Origin: Buttiauxella agrestis ATCC 33320
GTDB lineage: Bacteria > Pseudomonadota > Gammaproteobacteria > Enterobacterales > Enterobacteriaceae
Assembly: GCF_000735355.1 (NCBI RefSeq)
Contig: NZ_JMPI01000011.1
Span: 1-64,000, forward strand
Direction of reading: 5' to 3'
Length of the DNA stretch: 64,000 nt
Below the pieces are notes generated by a model, which did not search any database, was not told the DNA's origin, and saw only the letters and a list, made by a program, of their open reading frames with translations. Each line of letters begins with the position of its first letter. The stretch's first letter is position 1. Of this stretch, positions 9,773-18,475 are shown piece after piece. The position numbers and the translations under genes are program-made.

Positions 9773-11671
9773 TCACCCGCTCAACTTTTCTTCAAATCGC
9801 AATATTCGCCCGGCATTGCCCAGCACCAGCAGCGTGCTCAGGTTATGCAAAATGGCGGCAATCACCGCGCCAGATGCGCCGAGCCAGCCGAAAGCCGCAG
9901 CGGCGACAATCACCAGCGTCCAGCCCAGGCCGATCATCACGTTGACTTGCAGCGTGCGGCGGCAGCGGCGGCTCAAGCGCACGCAGGTGCCGAGGCGGCG
10001 TAAATCCCCGCCAATCAACACGATATCGGCGGATGCCATAGCGATATCCGAACCGCCTGCACCCATCGCGACACCGACCACGCCTGCTTTGATCGCTAAC
10101 GAATCGTTGATGCCATCGCCGACCACCATCGGTCGAAAGCCGTTGTCGATTTGCACGCTGACCTGGTGCAGTTTATCGGCGGGCAGTGCGCCTGCGATAA
10201 CGTTGTTTATGCCGACTTTTTTGGCGATGCGTTGCGCTACTGCTTCACGGTCGCCAGTCAGTAACAATTGCTGATTCAGGCCGAGATCGCGCAGTTCGGT
10301 CATTGCCTCTGCCGCTTCGTCGCGCAGGCTGTCGGCCAGTAAAATCCAGCCACGGAAACGACCCGCTAGCACCAGGCCGACAATTGGCCCGTCGTGTGGC
10401 GGTTCTTCTGGTAAATCGGCAACCTGAGTTTTTAACAATTCATGTCGGCCAAGATACGCCTCGCCCCCCGCTGTGGTGGCAGAAATACCCAAACCTTGAT
10501 GTTCATGCACATTTTCAAGCTCTGGCCATGCACTTTGCGGGGCGATATTGACCAGCGCCCGGCTGACCGGGTGGTTACTGGTCGCGCCGAGACTTGCCGC
10601 CAGAGCGGACAGCGCCTGCGGTGATTCGCCGGGTTCAGGTAGCAATTCATGCAATTGCAGTTTGCCGTGCGTGAGCGTACCGGTTTTGTCGATAATCACC
10701 GCATTGAGCTCGGCAAGTTCTTCGAGGAAAGCCGCACCGCGAATCAAAATCCCATGACGCGCGGCGACGGTTAGCCCGGCAATTGACGTTGCAGGTGCGG
10801 AAAGTACCAGCGCACACGGGCAGGCGGCAACCAGCACGGCCAGCATCGCCTGGTTATTCTGCGTCAAAAACCACGTGCTGGCGGCAATCAGTAAAACCAG
10901 CAGCAAGTAGCGTGCAGCGTGGCGTTCCAGCAAGCGGGTAATTGGCGGGCTGGCCTGTTCGGCACTTTGCATCAGCGCGATAACGCGACCAAGCGTTGAG
11001 GTTTCGCCCGTGCGCGTGACTTCAATACGCAGCCGTCCGTCGAGATTAATCGCGCCACCATAAACGTTCATGCCAGGTTTCACTTCCAGCGGAACGGACT
11101 CTCCGGTAATTGGCGCGGTGTCGAGGCTCGCCTGGCCCTCCAGCACGCGTCCGTCAGCGGGTAAACGGTCACCCGCCCGCACTTCCACGATGTCGCCCGC
11201 CACCAGTTCGTGGTTGTCGATATCGTGCAGATTGCCGTCTGCATCAAAACGTCGCGCCCGGCTGCGGGTGAGCTTGCCGAGGGCTTCAATCGCCTCTTGC
11301 GAGCCAATCACGCTGCGCTCTTCAAGAATGTGGCCAACGGTCATGATCAATGGAAGCAAGGCGGCGGTGAGCAAATCGCCCGTCGCCCAGGAGCCAATCA
11401 GCGCCAGCGCCACCAGTTGATCGGTAATGCCGTGCAGGCTTGGGTAGCGCAGGCTATAAAAGGCGTGGCGCAGCACCGGAATGCCGACCATCAGCGAGGC
11501 CGTACCCAGCAGAATATCCGCAACGGCAACTTGTTCCGGTGCCAGGCCGCGCCACAGCAGACCGAGAATTAACGTGCCGCTGGCGACCAGCGCCAGAATC
11601 AGTTGGCGAGTGATCTGGCGCTGTTCCTGATGGCTTAATGCGCCGCCAGGATTGATAGAATCGGTACTCAT
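9773..11671 (-). CDS. P1B-type metal-translocating ATPase without HMA domain
   Basis: A 632-residue inner-membrane cation pump. It shows TGES (189-192), the membrane metal motif CPC (284-286), the phosphorylated aspartate in DKTGT (Asp328), the P1B-specific HP dipeptide (367-368) and GDGIND (518-523). The last membrane helix carries HNLSTLLV (His609-Asn610) where zinc pumps have an Asp-x-Gly and copper pumps other residues. It most resembles the class of the mycobacterial CtpC type, so the metal cannot be named. No N-terminal heavy-metal-associated domain is present; the protein begins straight into membrane helices. It overlaps the upstream SPFH gene by four bases and is last in the operon. 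Confidence 0.92.
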   Translation of the reverse strand: MSTDSINPGGALSHQEQRQITRQLILALVASGTLILGLLWRGLAPEQVAVADILLGTASLMVGIPVLRHAFYSLRYPSLHGITDQLVALALIGSWATGDLLTAALLPLIMTVGHILEERSVIGSQEAIEALGKLTRSRARRFDADGNLHDIDNHELVAGDIVEVRAGDRLPADGRVLEGQASLDTAPITGESVPLEVKPGMNVYGGAINLDGRLRIEVTRTGETSTLGRVIALMQSAEQASPPITRLLERHAARYLLLVLLIAASTWFLTQNNQAMLAVLVAACPCALVLSAPATSIAGLTVAARHGILIRGAAFLEELAELNAVIIDKTGTLTHGKLQLHELLPEPGESPQALSALAASLGATSNHPVSRALVNIAPQSAWPELENVHEHQGLGISATTAGGEAYLGRHELLKTQVADLPEEPPHDGPIVGLVLAGRFRGWILLADSLRDEAAEAMTELRDLGLNQQLLLTGDREAVAQRIAKKVGINNVIAGALPADKLHQVSVQIDNGFRPMVVGDGINDSLAIKAGVVGVAMGAGGSDIAMASADIVLIGGDLRRLGTCVRLSRRCRRTLQVNVMIGLGWTLVIVAAAAFGWLGASGAVIAAILHNLSTLLVLGNAGRILRFEEKLSG

Positions 11672-12720
11672 TTTTGAGAAGGTTCCTTTTGCCCGGCGGC
11701 TTGCAGAATCAAATTCGCATCATCCTGCGGTGAAACGGTAATCACCGATTCGGCCTGCGCCAGAATCGCCGCAATGCGTTCGCGGTAAACGCGTGGCAGC
11801 AGGTCTGGATCGTGTGGAGTGTTGGCTAATCGAGCGACCATCGCGGTATCGGACTGCGCCTTTGCGACTTTTTCTTGGGCTTGTGCCTGGGCTGTCTGGC
11901 GCGTCTGGTCGGCAAGCTGGGTCGATTTTTGCCGGATTAAAGAAGCATCGGTATTCGCGGTGGCGATGGCCTGTGAAGCCTTCTGGCTGGCGGTGAGAAC
12001 GGCGTTAAAAGCGGTGACGGTCGAGGCCGGCAGAGTCGACTGGACGGTGACACGCTCAAGGGTAATGCCCAGCGAGCTGCCCGATTGCGCCAGGCGTTGC
12101 AGATTCTGCTCGACGTTATGCTGCACATCCGCACGCAGACGTTCTCGCAGCCTCGCGACGTTCATATCATTGCCGATCATTTCCGGGCGGGCGACAAGAA
12201 TCGTGTCGAGATCGCGTGCGGCACACACCGCAACGGCGGCACGTTCAACCAGGCGATCGAGCGCGGGAATAACGTGTTCACCTTGCAACACATAATCCAT
12301 CGGGCTGTTGACGCGATAAAACACGCTGATATCCAGCTGCACCACACCCGCATCACCGGTCAGCAAGTAGCCGGATCCCGCCAGTGCGTCGCTGCTGTTA
12401 TCGTCGCGCATGTCCGCATTCAGCGCGTTGGGCGAGCGTAAAAGTGCGCTAACGCGATGTTCGATAACGCGGTCAGGTGCAGGCACCATCACCACGTCAT
12501 CAATCGGCTTTGGCCAGCTCAGTAATAAACCGGGTTCAGCAATGCGTTGCTGGGCGCCAAAATGAAGCACCACGGCGCGGCTGTCAGCAGGAACCTGGCG
12601 GATGTTTGAGAACAGCCAGCTTGCGGCGGCCAGCAGCGTCAGCCCGAGCAGCGCGTAAAAGGCGAGGCGTATGGATTGCGTCCACGGGCCTGCGGATGAT
12701 TTCGGCTGATGCTCACTCAT
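11668..12720 (-). CDS. SPFH-domain (HflK-like) membrane protein
   Basis: A 350-residue protein with one N-terminal membrane segment (about residues 18-40, LAFYALLGLTLLAAASWLF). A Band 7/SPFH domain covers about 45-240 (QVPADSRAVVLHFGAQQRIAEPG at its start). A long Ala/Gln-rich helical stretch follows, predicted to form a coiled coil (about 240-300). SPFH proteins of the HflK/HflC type assemble large membrane cages that enclose partner proteins. It overlaps the previous HflC-like gene by eight bases and the ATPase gene by four, so co-translation is likely. The genuine hflK/hflC lie elsewhere in enterobacterial genomes; this is a paralogue. Confidence 0.88.
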   Translation of the reverse strand: MSEHQPKSSAGPWTQSIRLAFYALLGLTLLAAASWLFSNIRQVPADSRAVVLHFGAQQRIAEPGLLLSWPKPIDDVVMVPAPDRVIEHRVSALLRSPNALNADMRDDNSSDALAGSGYLLTGDAGVVQLDISVFYRVNSPMDYVLQGEHVIPALDRLVERAAVAVCAARDLDTILVARPEMIGNDMNVARLRERLRADVQHNVEQNLQRLAQSGSSLGITLERVTVQSTLPASTVTAFNAVLTASQKASQAIATANTDASLIRQKSTQLADQTRQTAQAQAQEKVAKAQSDTAMVARLANTPHDPDLLPRVYRERIAAILAQAESVITVSPQDDANLILQAAGQKEPSQK

Positions 12721-13696
12721 GGGTTTTATCCAGCTTCGGGCCTTCTACCAACAGGCGGAATGGTGCGGCATCGGTGCGCAACACCAGGCGAGTGCTGGAA
12801 TTCACCACGCCGCTAAGTGCATCAAGCTGGCGTAACAGGCTATAAAGCTCTGGCGAACTGGCGTAAGCCTTGCCATAAATTTCAGCCGCCTGCACCTGAG
12901 ATTGCGCTTCGATATCAGCGGCCTGAACCTGCGCCTGCGCTTCGACAATACGTGCGTCGCGCTCAGCCGCGGAGCGGATTTCTGCGGCAGCACGTTTGCC
13001 TTCGGCGGTGCGTTCTGTGGCAATGGTTTCACGTTCGGCACGCATCCTGTCGACAGTGGCGTTGAGCGTGACCGCAGGGAGCGTCAGACGTTCGGTTCCC
13101 ACCTGCACCAGACGAATGCCGTAACTTTCCAACAGCGGTTGGCTGATTTGCGCCTGTAAATGCGATTCAAACTGACCGAGCTGTACCTGTTTGCTGTCGG
13201 TATTCACCAGCTACGAGAGGGTAAAACCACTGGTGGTGGTTTCCAGCGCCGAACCCAAATAAGCCCGGATCTGCCGTGCGGCTTCGTCAGGCTGATTTTG
13301 TACCGCACGCATAAAACGCTGCACATGTTCCGGCGTGTTATCGACCTGCCACACCGCATAAGACTGGACGATGATGCGCAGCCCATCACGCGTGCCGACA
13401 TCCTCTAAACCGCTTGATGTGGTGCGCATCCGCAAATCCACGGTGGTAGCCGTTTCAAAAGGCGCTGGTAGCCGCCACGCAAGCCCTGGATTGAGCAGCA
13501 CGCGCACCGGGTTGCCAAAACGGGTAATGATCAGCGATTCGCCGGAGCGAACCTGAACCAGACTGGCGGCAGCGACGAGGATCAGCACGAGTAAACCGGC
13601 GCCTGCAATACGCTTCCAGGCTCCGGATTTAGGCGCTTCAGAGTGATGGTTGTGGTGGCAACCGTGACTGCAACCATGCTGATGTGAATGGCTCAA
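12713..13696 (-). pseudogene. HflC-like SPFH protein interrupted by an in-frame amber codon
   Basis: Read through, this frame gives about 326 residues, close to HflC length. A His/Cys-rich N-terminal tail (MSHSHQHGCSHGCHHNHH) is followed by a membrane segment (about 29-47) and an SPFH domain starting VRSGESLIITRFGNPV. An in-frame TAG at codon 162 (13211-13213) splits the SPFH region. The same frame continues without shift as CTG GTG AAT, ending with a typical Ala/Glu-rich helical domain. A GTG two codons after the stop could restart translation through coupling, but no strong ribosome-binding site is visible. So it may be a fresh nonsense mutant, a two-part product, an amber readthrough, or a sequencing error. 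Confidence 0.8.
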
Positions 13697-15660
13697 CGGG
13701 AAGACTCCTGTGTCGGTTTGGAAGGCGCGTCACGCCGTGCTGCTTCGTTCAAAGAGGGAAATTCACGCAGGTCGATGGTGGGTGGCGAACCTGCGCCAAT
13801 ACGACTGTCGATAATCATCAATGGGCTATGGCCTAAGGTTTGATGCAATTGGCTGAACCACAACTCATCAACAAAAACCTGGCCGGATTGCTCGACCGCC
13901 TGTTTTTGCGCGGCAAAACGCACGGCAGTTGCCTGTGCTTTGCTGGTGACATCGGTGGCGTTCATTTGTGCCTGGTTCTGGCGGGTTGTCGCAGTGGTTT
14001 GCGCGCTGGCGGCGAGTTGCGCCGCGTGCCCACGCTCGCGCGATACCAGTGCCTGAGCTGAAATTTGCGCGGCCTGCACGCCATGAAATGCATCGGCGGC
14101 CCCGGCTGGTGGGTGAATGGCTTCGACCACCGTTGAAAGCAACTCCACGCCGCTGTGTAACTCGTCGAGCCTTTGTTGCACTGCCCGGTTAATCTGGCTG
14201 GCTAAGGCATTACGTTGATCGCCGAGTAACTGTTCAAGCGTGAGCGAGGAAAACTGATGCACCAGCACTTGATTGGCGGTGCTGCGGATAAGCTCTGGCA
14301 GATTATTGCTGCGGTAAGTCGCCGCCAGCGCGGCGTTATCGGTTAAGCCAATGCGCCACATAAATCGCACATCGCTGTTAATAATTTGCAGGCTTTGCTG
14401 GTCGCCACTTTGGCTGGCGATAATCTGTGCTTTATCAAAGCTATGAACGGCATCCCACAGGCGATCCGCACTTTGCGGCGCATTACCTTCCGCACTTGCC
14501 AGCGGTTCGGATGCGGCATCCGGCTCTTCTCCGGCAGCCAGTTCATGCACCTGGCCGTTCTCAGTCAGCATCACCTGACCAAAAGGCCACGGCAGCCCGT
14601 AATGCAGGCCGGCAGGTAAGACCGCAACAGGTTTACCAAAACGTTCGTAAATGCCGCGCTGGGTGGTAGAAACTTGCTGGATACCCGTCAGCAACCAGCC
14701 GCAAAACATCATCACCGCAACAACCGGCACAAAAGCACGCTTCAGGACGGTGAACGCCCAAAGTTGGCGCAAATCAATGCCAAAGTGCTGATGGATTTCG
14801 TGCTGGAGAAACAGTAGCGGGCGCGGCGGCCAGACGAGCTGTGCCGCCAGTTGGCTTTTCGCCAGATATTCCGGTTCTGCGTCTTCCGCTTTAGGCGGCA
14901 TAAACAGCGAAAAAAGACCGCGCAGCAGGAACTCAATCGCCACCAGTAACACCGGAATCGCGGGCAGGTTAATCAGCAGTGAGAGCGTGACAGACGGGAA
15001 AACCAACGGCGGTAAAGAGAGGAATTGCACCGCAAGCGTTAAGCGCAATATCGGCGCAATGAATTTCGCTTCCGGCCAGGCTTCGCTGGCAGTCGCCGCC
15101 AGATGACGTTCGGCGACCAGAGTGGCAAACATCGCCGCCGCAATTATGCCGACTGCCGCCCAGCGTAATGTGCCTTCATCCAGCCCGACGTAATTAGCGC
15201 CCCAGCCCGAAAGCGTGACAAACAACACGAGTGCCGCCATCAAGGCAAGGCTAATCCCATCGCTTTTGAGCGCCGCGTTGATGCGTTTGACGTTAACAGG
15301 AATGAGCGCGCCAAGCCGCTGATAAATGGTCGGCGAGGCTTCAGCTTCCGTCAGAGCTTCTTCACTTTTCAACGGTGGAGCGAAGATATCAGCTCGCCAC
15401 TGGCATATTCGTTGCGCGTTATAAAACGCGACGGCTAACAACATCAGCACGGCGGCATTGCTGGTTAACAGCGCTGCCCAGCGGGAAGATGACTCGAAAG
15501 TATGAGTTATCAGCGCCACAACAAGCATAAGGAAAATCGTCGCACCTAGCCCGAAAACGACTCTTGCGGCCAGCATGGCCTGCGAAGATGCCAAAGAGTA
15601 TCGAGCCTGAGCGACTAACGGCGAATGTTCCGTCGGTTCAGATAATGGGGAGTGCTGCAT
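13693..15660 (-). CDS. Multi-spanning SPFH-domain (HflK-like) membrane protein
   Basis: A 655-residue protein and the first gene of the operon. The N-terminal half carries about six hydrophobic segments (near residues 30-55, 62-80, 130-155, 165-185, 205-240 and 310-330). These are followed by an SPFH domain (about 330-540, starting QQVSTTQRGIYERFGKPVAVLP). A long Ala/Gln-rich helix comes next (about 540-610, with TTATTRQNQAQMNATDVTSK), then a short tail. Such a membrane platform in front of an SPFH domain is unusual compared with single-pass HflK. The stop overlaps the next start by four bases. No strong ribosome-binding site is seen before its ATG. Confidence 0.87.
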   Translation of the reverse strand: MQHSPLSEPTEHSPLVAQARYSLASSQAMLAARVVFGLGATIFLMLVVALITHTFESSSRWAALLTSNAAVLMLLAVAFYNAQRICQWRADIFAPPLKSEEALTEAEASPTIYQRLGALIPVNVKRINAALKSDGISLALMAALVLFVTLSGWGANYVGLDEGTLRWAAVGIIAAAMFATLVAERHLAATASEAWPEAKFIAPILRLTLAVQFLSLPPLVFPSVTLSLLINLPAIPVLLVAIEFLLRGLFSLFMPPKAEDAEPEYLAKSQLAAQLVWPPRPLLFLQHEIHQHFGIDLRQLWAFTVLKRAFVPVVAVMMFCGWLLTGIQQVSTTQRGIYERFGKPVAVLPAGLHYGLPWPFGQVMLTENGQVHELAAGEEPDAASEPLASAEGNAPQSADRLWDAVHSFDKAQIIASQSGDQQSLQIINSDVRFMWRIGLTDNAALAATYRSNNLPELIRSTANQVLVHQFSSLTLEQLLGDQRNALASQINRAVQQRLDELHSGVELLSTVVEAIHPPAGAADAFHGVQAAQISAQALVSRERGHAAQLAASAQTTATTRQNQAQMNATDVTSKAQATAVRFAAQKQAVEQSGQVFVDELWFSQLHQTLGHSPLMIIDSRIGAGSPPTIDLREFPSLNEAARRDAPSKPTQESSR

Positions 15661-15795
15661 GGAATGATTATTTTCAGGCGCAAGGTGTCTGCGACATTGA
15701 GGTTAATTGTTATCATATAACATATCACGGAGATGAATTATCCGTAAATGAAGTGCGGGTAACGGTTTGTACAAACGGGGTGTGGGACGTAGTTT

Positions 15796-15869
15796 TGTAG
15801 GGTGGATAAGCGCAAGCGTCATCCACCGTTTATGCGAATTTTGTCGGATGTCGCTATCGCTAATCCGAC
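15796..15869. repeat. REP-like element, two units
   Basis: The first unit starts TGTAGGGTGGATAAGCGCAA and ends CATCCACC. A second, more diverged unit reads GTCGGATGTCGCTATCGCTA and ends ATCCGAC. The element belongs to the family at 4076 and 9685. It marks the right flank of the inserted SPFH/ATPase operon, next to the msrA stop, so REP-like elements bound the insertion on both sides. Confidence 0.83.
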
Positions 15870-15876
15870 CTGTGAT

Positions 15877-16515
15877 TTAGTCTTGTGGCGGCAAACAAAC
15901 ACCAATGCCACCGATGCCGCAGTAACCATACGGGTTTTTATGCAGATACTGCTGGTGGTCATCTTCGGCGTAATAGAACGGCCCGGCGTTAGCGATTTCG
16001 GTGGTGATTTTTCGGTCATCCCCGGAAAGTGCCATTGCGTCCTGGAAGCGCTCAAAACTGGCGCGGGCCGCCGCATCTTGTTCTGGCGTGAGTGGGTAGA
16101 TTGCGGAGCGATACTGCGTGCCTGTATCGCCGCCCTGGCGCATGCCCTGAGCGGGATCGTGGTTTTCCCAGAATACGTGCAGCAGTTGCTCGTAACTCAC
16201 CACGTTGGGATCGTAAACCACGCGCACGGCTTCGGTGTGCCCGGTCATACCGCTACAAACTTCATGGTAAGTGGGATTCGGGGTAAAACCTCCGGCATAC
16301 CCAGCGGCGGTACTGTAAACCCCCGGCAATCTCCAGAATAAACGCTCAACGCCCCAGAAACAGCCCATCGCAAAATAAGCGATTTCCATGCCATCTGGTA
16401 CATTTGTCATGGAATGCTCGTTAACCGCATGCAAAGTGGCGATAGGCATCGGGGTATTGCGACCAGGCAGCGCTTCCGACTGGGTGACGCGATGGGTTTT
16501 CTCAAATAATTTCAT
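15877..16515 (-). CDS. msrA: Peptide-methionine (S)-S-oxide reductase MsrA
   Basis: A 212-residue cytoplasmic repair enzyme that reduces methionine-S-sulfoxide in oxidised proteins. The catalytic Cys52 sits in GCFWGVE, and the two resolving cysteines are in the C-terminal [15 protein letters not shown]. The length equals that of E. coli MsrA. The start at 16515 is preceded by GGGAGATCACGACTG; a longer frame to 16593 has no support. It is divergent from tamA. Confidence 0.97.
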   Translation of the reverse strand: MKLFEKTHRVTQSEALPGRNTPMPIATLHAVNEHSMTNVPDGMEIAYFAMGCFWGVERLFWRLPGVYSTAAGYAGGFTPNPTYHEVCSGMTGHTEAVRVVYDPNVVSYEQLLHVFWENHDPAQGMRQGGDTGTQYRSAIYPLTPEQDAAARASFERFQDAMALSGDDRKITTEIANAGPFYYAEDDHQQYLHKNPYGYCGIGGIGVCLPPQD

Positions 16516-16741
16516 CAGTCGTGATCTCCCGATATTGACTAAATTTAACAACAACCTGCGTGCGGTTGTAACGAAGTGCGTAATTGCGGACAATAACCAC
16601 GCTTTATGAGACTACAGTACATATAAGAATTATTTGGGTTATTGTGCGATTTTCAACCCCAATTGTTGGGGTTTTGTTAAGCCAAAGACGGGCGATGACG
16701 TTTCCTTCCAGGGGTGGGAACAAGGATATTCAGGAGAAAAC

Positions 16742-18475
16742 GTGCCAAAGATCCATATTATTTGCTCGGCCTGTTTGTGCCTGGTAAGCACGTGGGCCGG
16801 AGCTGCTAACGTGCGTTTGCAGGTTGATGGGTTAAGCGGCGAACTACAAAAAAACGTTCGCGCACAGCTTTCTACCATCCAGAGTGATGAAGTGACGCCG
16901 GACCGGCGTTTCCGTGCCCGTGTGGACGATGCTATTCGTAATGGCCTGAAAGCGCTCGGCTATTACGAACCGACTATTGATTTCGACCTGCGCCCACCAC
17001 CAACCAAAGGGCGCCAGGTTTTGATTGCCAAAGTCGATCCCGGCCCGCCGGTATTAATTGGCGGCACCGATGTGATTCTGCGTGGTGGCGCGCGCGACGA
17101 TAAAGATTATATTGCGCTGCTGGGCGAACGCCCAAAGATTGGCACCGTTCTGAATCATCATGATTACGACAGTTTCAAAAAAGATCTCTCGAATATTGCG
17201 GTGCGCAAAGGTTATTTCGACAGCGAGTTCACCAAAAGCCAGCTCGGTGTGTCGCTCGAGCGCCGTCAGGCGTTCTGGGATATCGATTACAACAGCGGCG
17301 AGCGTTACCGTTTTGGTGCCGTCACCTTTGAAGGTTCCCAGATTCGTGAAGAATATCTGCAAAACCTGGTGCCGTTTAAGCAGGGCGATTATTACCAGTC
17401 GAAAGATCTGGCTGAACTGAACCGCCGGTTGTCTGCCACGGGTTGGTTTAATTCCGTGGTGGTTGCACCAGAATTCGACGAAGCGCGCAAAACCAAAGTA
17501 TTGCCGCTGCACGGTGTGGTTTCGCCGCGTACCGAAAACACCATCGAGACCGGTGTGGGTTATTCCACCGACGTGGGGCCGCGCGTTAAAGCGTCGTGGA
17601 AAAAACCGTGGATGAACTCCTACGGGCACAGCCTGACCAGCAGTATCAGCCTGTCAGCGCCGGAGCAGATTTTCGATTTCAGCTACAAAATGCCGCTGCT
17701 GAAAAACCCGCTCGAGCAATATTATCTGGTGCAGGGCGGCTTTAAAGCCACCGACCTGAACGATACCAAGTCAGATTCCACCACGCTTGCCGTCTCGCGA
17801 TACTGGGATTTATCCAGCGGCTGGCAACATGCCATCAACCTGCGCTGGAGTCTCGACCACTTTACACAGGCAGATGTCACCAATACCACGATGCTGCTTT
17901 ATCCGGGCGTGAGCCTTAACCGCACCCGTTCTCGCGGCGGTTTAATGCCGACCTGGGGCGACTCACAACGCTATTCGATAGACGTTTCCGACACCATGTG
18001 GGGTTCCGATGTGGACTTCGCCGTCGCGCAGGCGCAACAGGTCTGGATCCGTACTTTGCAGGAAAAGCACCGCTTTGTGGTGCGCGGCAATGTGGGCTGG
18101 ATTGAAACCAATAACTTCGACAAAGTGCCGCCAGACTTGCGTTTCTTTGCCGGTGGCGACCGCAGTATTCGCGGCTATTCCTACAAATCTATCTCACCTG
18201 AAAACGAGAAGGGCGAACTGACCGGGGCATCCAAACTCCTCACCGGCTCGCTGGAATATCAATACAACGTGACCGGGAAATGGTGGGGCGCGGTGTTCGT
18301 CGATTCAGGCGAAGCGGTGAACGATATTAAACAGAGCAACTTTAAAACTGGCGCAGGTGTTGGCGTGCGCTGGCAGTCACCCGTTGGGCCAATCAAGCTC
18401 GATTTCGCCGTTCCGGTGGCGGATAAAGATGAGCATGGCGTACAGTTTTACATCGGTCTGGGGCCTGAACTATGA
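16742..18475 (+). CDS. tamA: Translocation and assembly module outer-membrane protein TamA
   Basis: A 577-residue Omp85-family outer-membrane protein, exactly the E. coli length. A signal peptide is followed by three POTRA domains (about 22-260) and a 16-strand barrel, with the [11 protein letters not shown] motif of strand region L6 and the C-terminal phenylalanine-containing end strand. With TamB it assists insertion of autotransporters and other barrels and takes part in lipid traffic. The start is the GTG at 16742, six bases after GGAGA, which puts the signal peptide at the N-terminus; the longer frame from 16634 would bury it. It overlaps tamB by four bases (ATGA). Confidence 0.96.
   Translation: MPKIHIICSACLCLVSTWAGAANVRLQVDGLSGELQKNVRAQLSTIQSDEVTPDRRFRARVDDAIRNGLKALGYYEPTIDFDLRPPPTKGRQVLIAKVDPGPPVLIGGTDVILRGGARDDKDYIALLGERPKIGTVLNHHDYDSFKKDLSNIAVRKGYFDSEFTKSQLGVSLERRQAFWDIDYNSGERYRFGAVTFEGSQIREEYLQNLVPFKQGDYYQSKDLAELNRRLSATGWFNSVVVAPEFDEARKTKVLPLHGVVSPRTENTIETGVGYSTDVGPRVKASWKKPWMNSYGHSLTSSISLSAPEQIFDFSYKMPLLKNPLEQYYLVQGGFKATDLNDTKSDSTTLAVSRYWDLSSGWQHAINLRWSLDHFTQADVTNTTMLLYPGVSLNRTRSRGGLMPTWGDSQRYSIDVSDTMWGSDVDFAVAQAQQVWIRTLQEKHRFVVRGNVGWIETNNFDKVPPDLRFFAGGDRSIRGYSYKSISPENEKGELTGASKLLTGSLEYQYNVTGKWWGAVFVDSGEAVNDIKQSNFKTGAGVGVRWQSPVGPIKLDFAVPVADKDEHGVQFYIGLGPEL

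Noticed and set aside
11668-13696. The housekeeping hflK and hflC genes
   Set aside because: The neighbours are not hflX or nsrR-side genes, a third SPFH gene and a P-type ATPase are present, and the sequences differ clearly from E. coli HflK and HflC.
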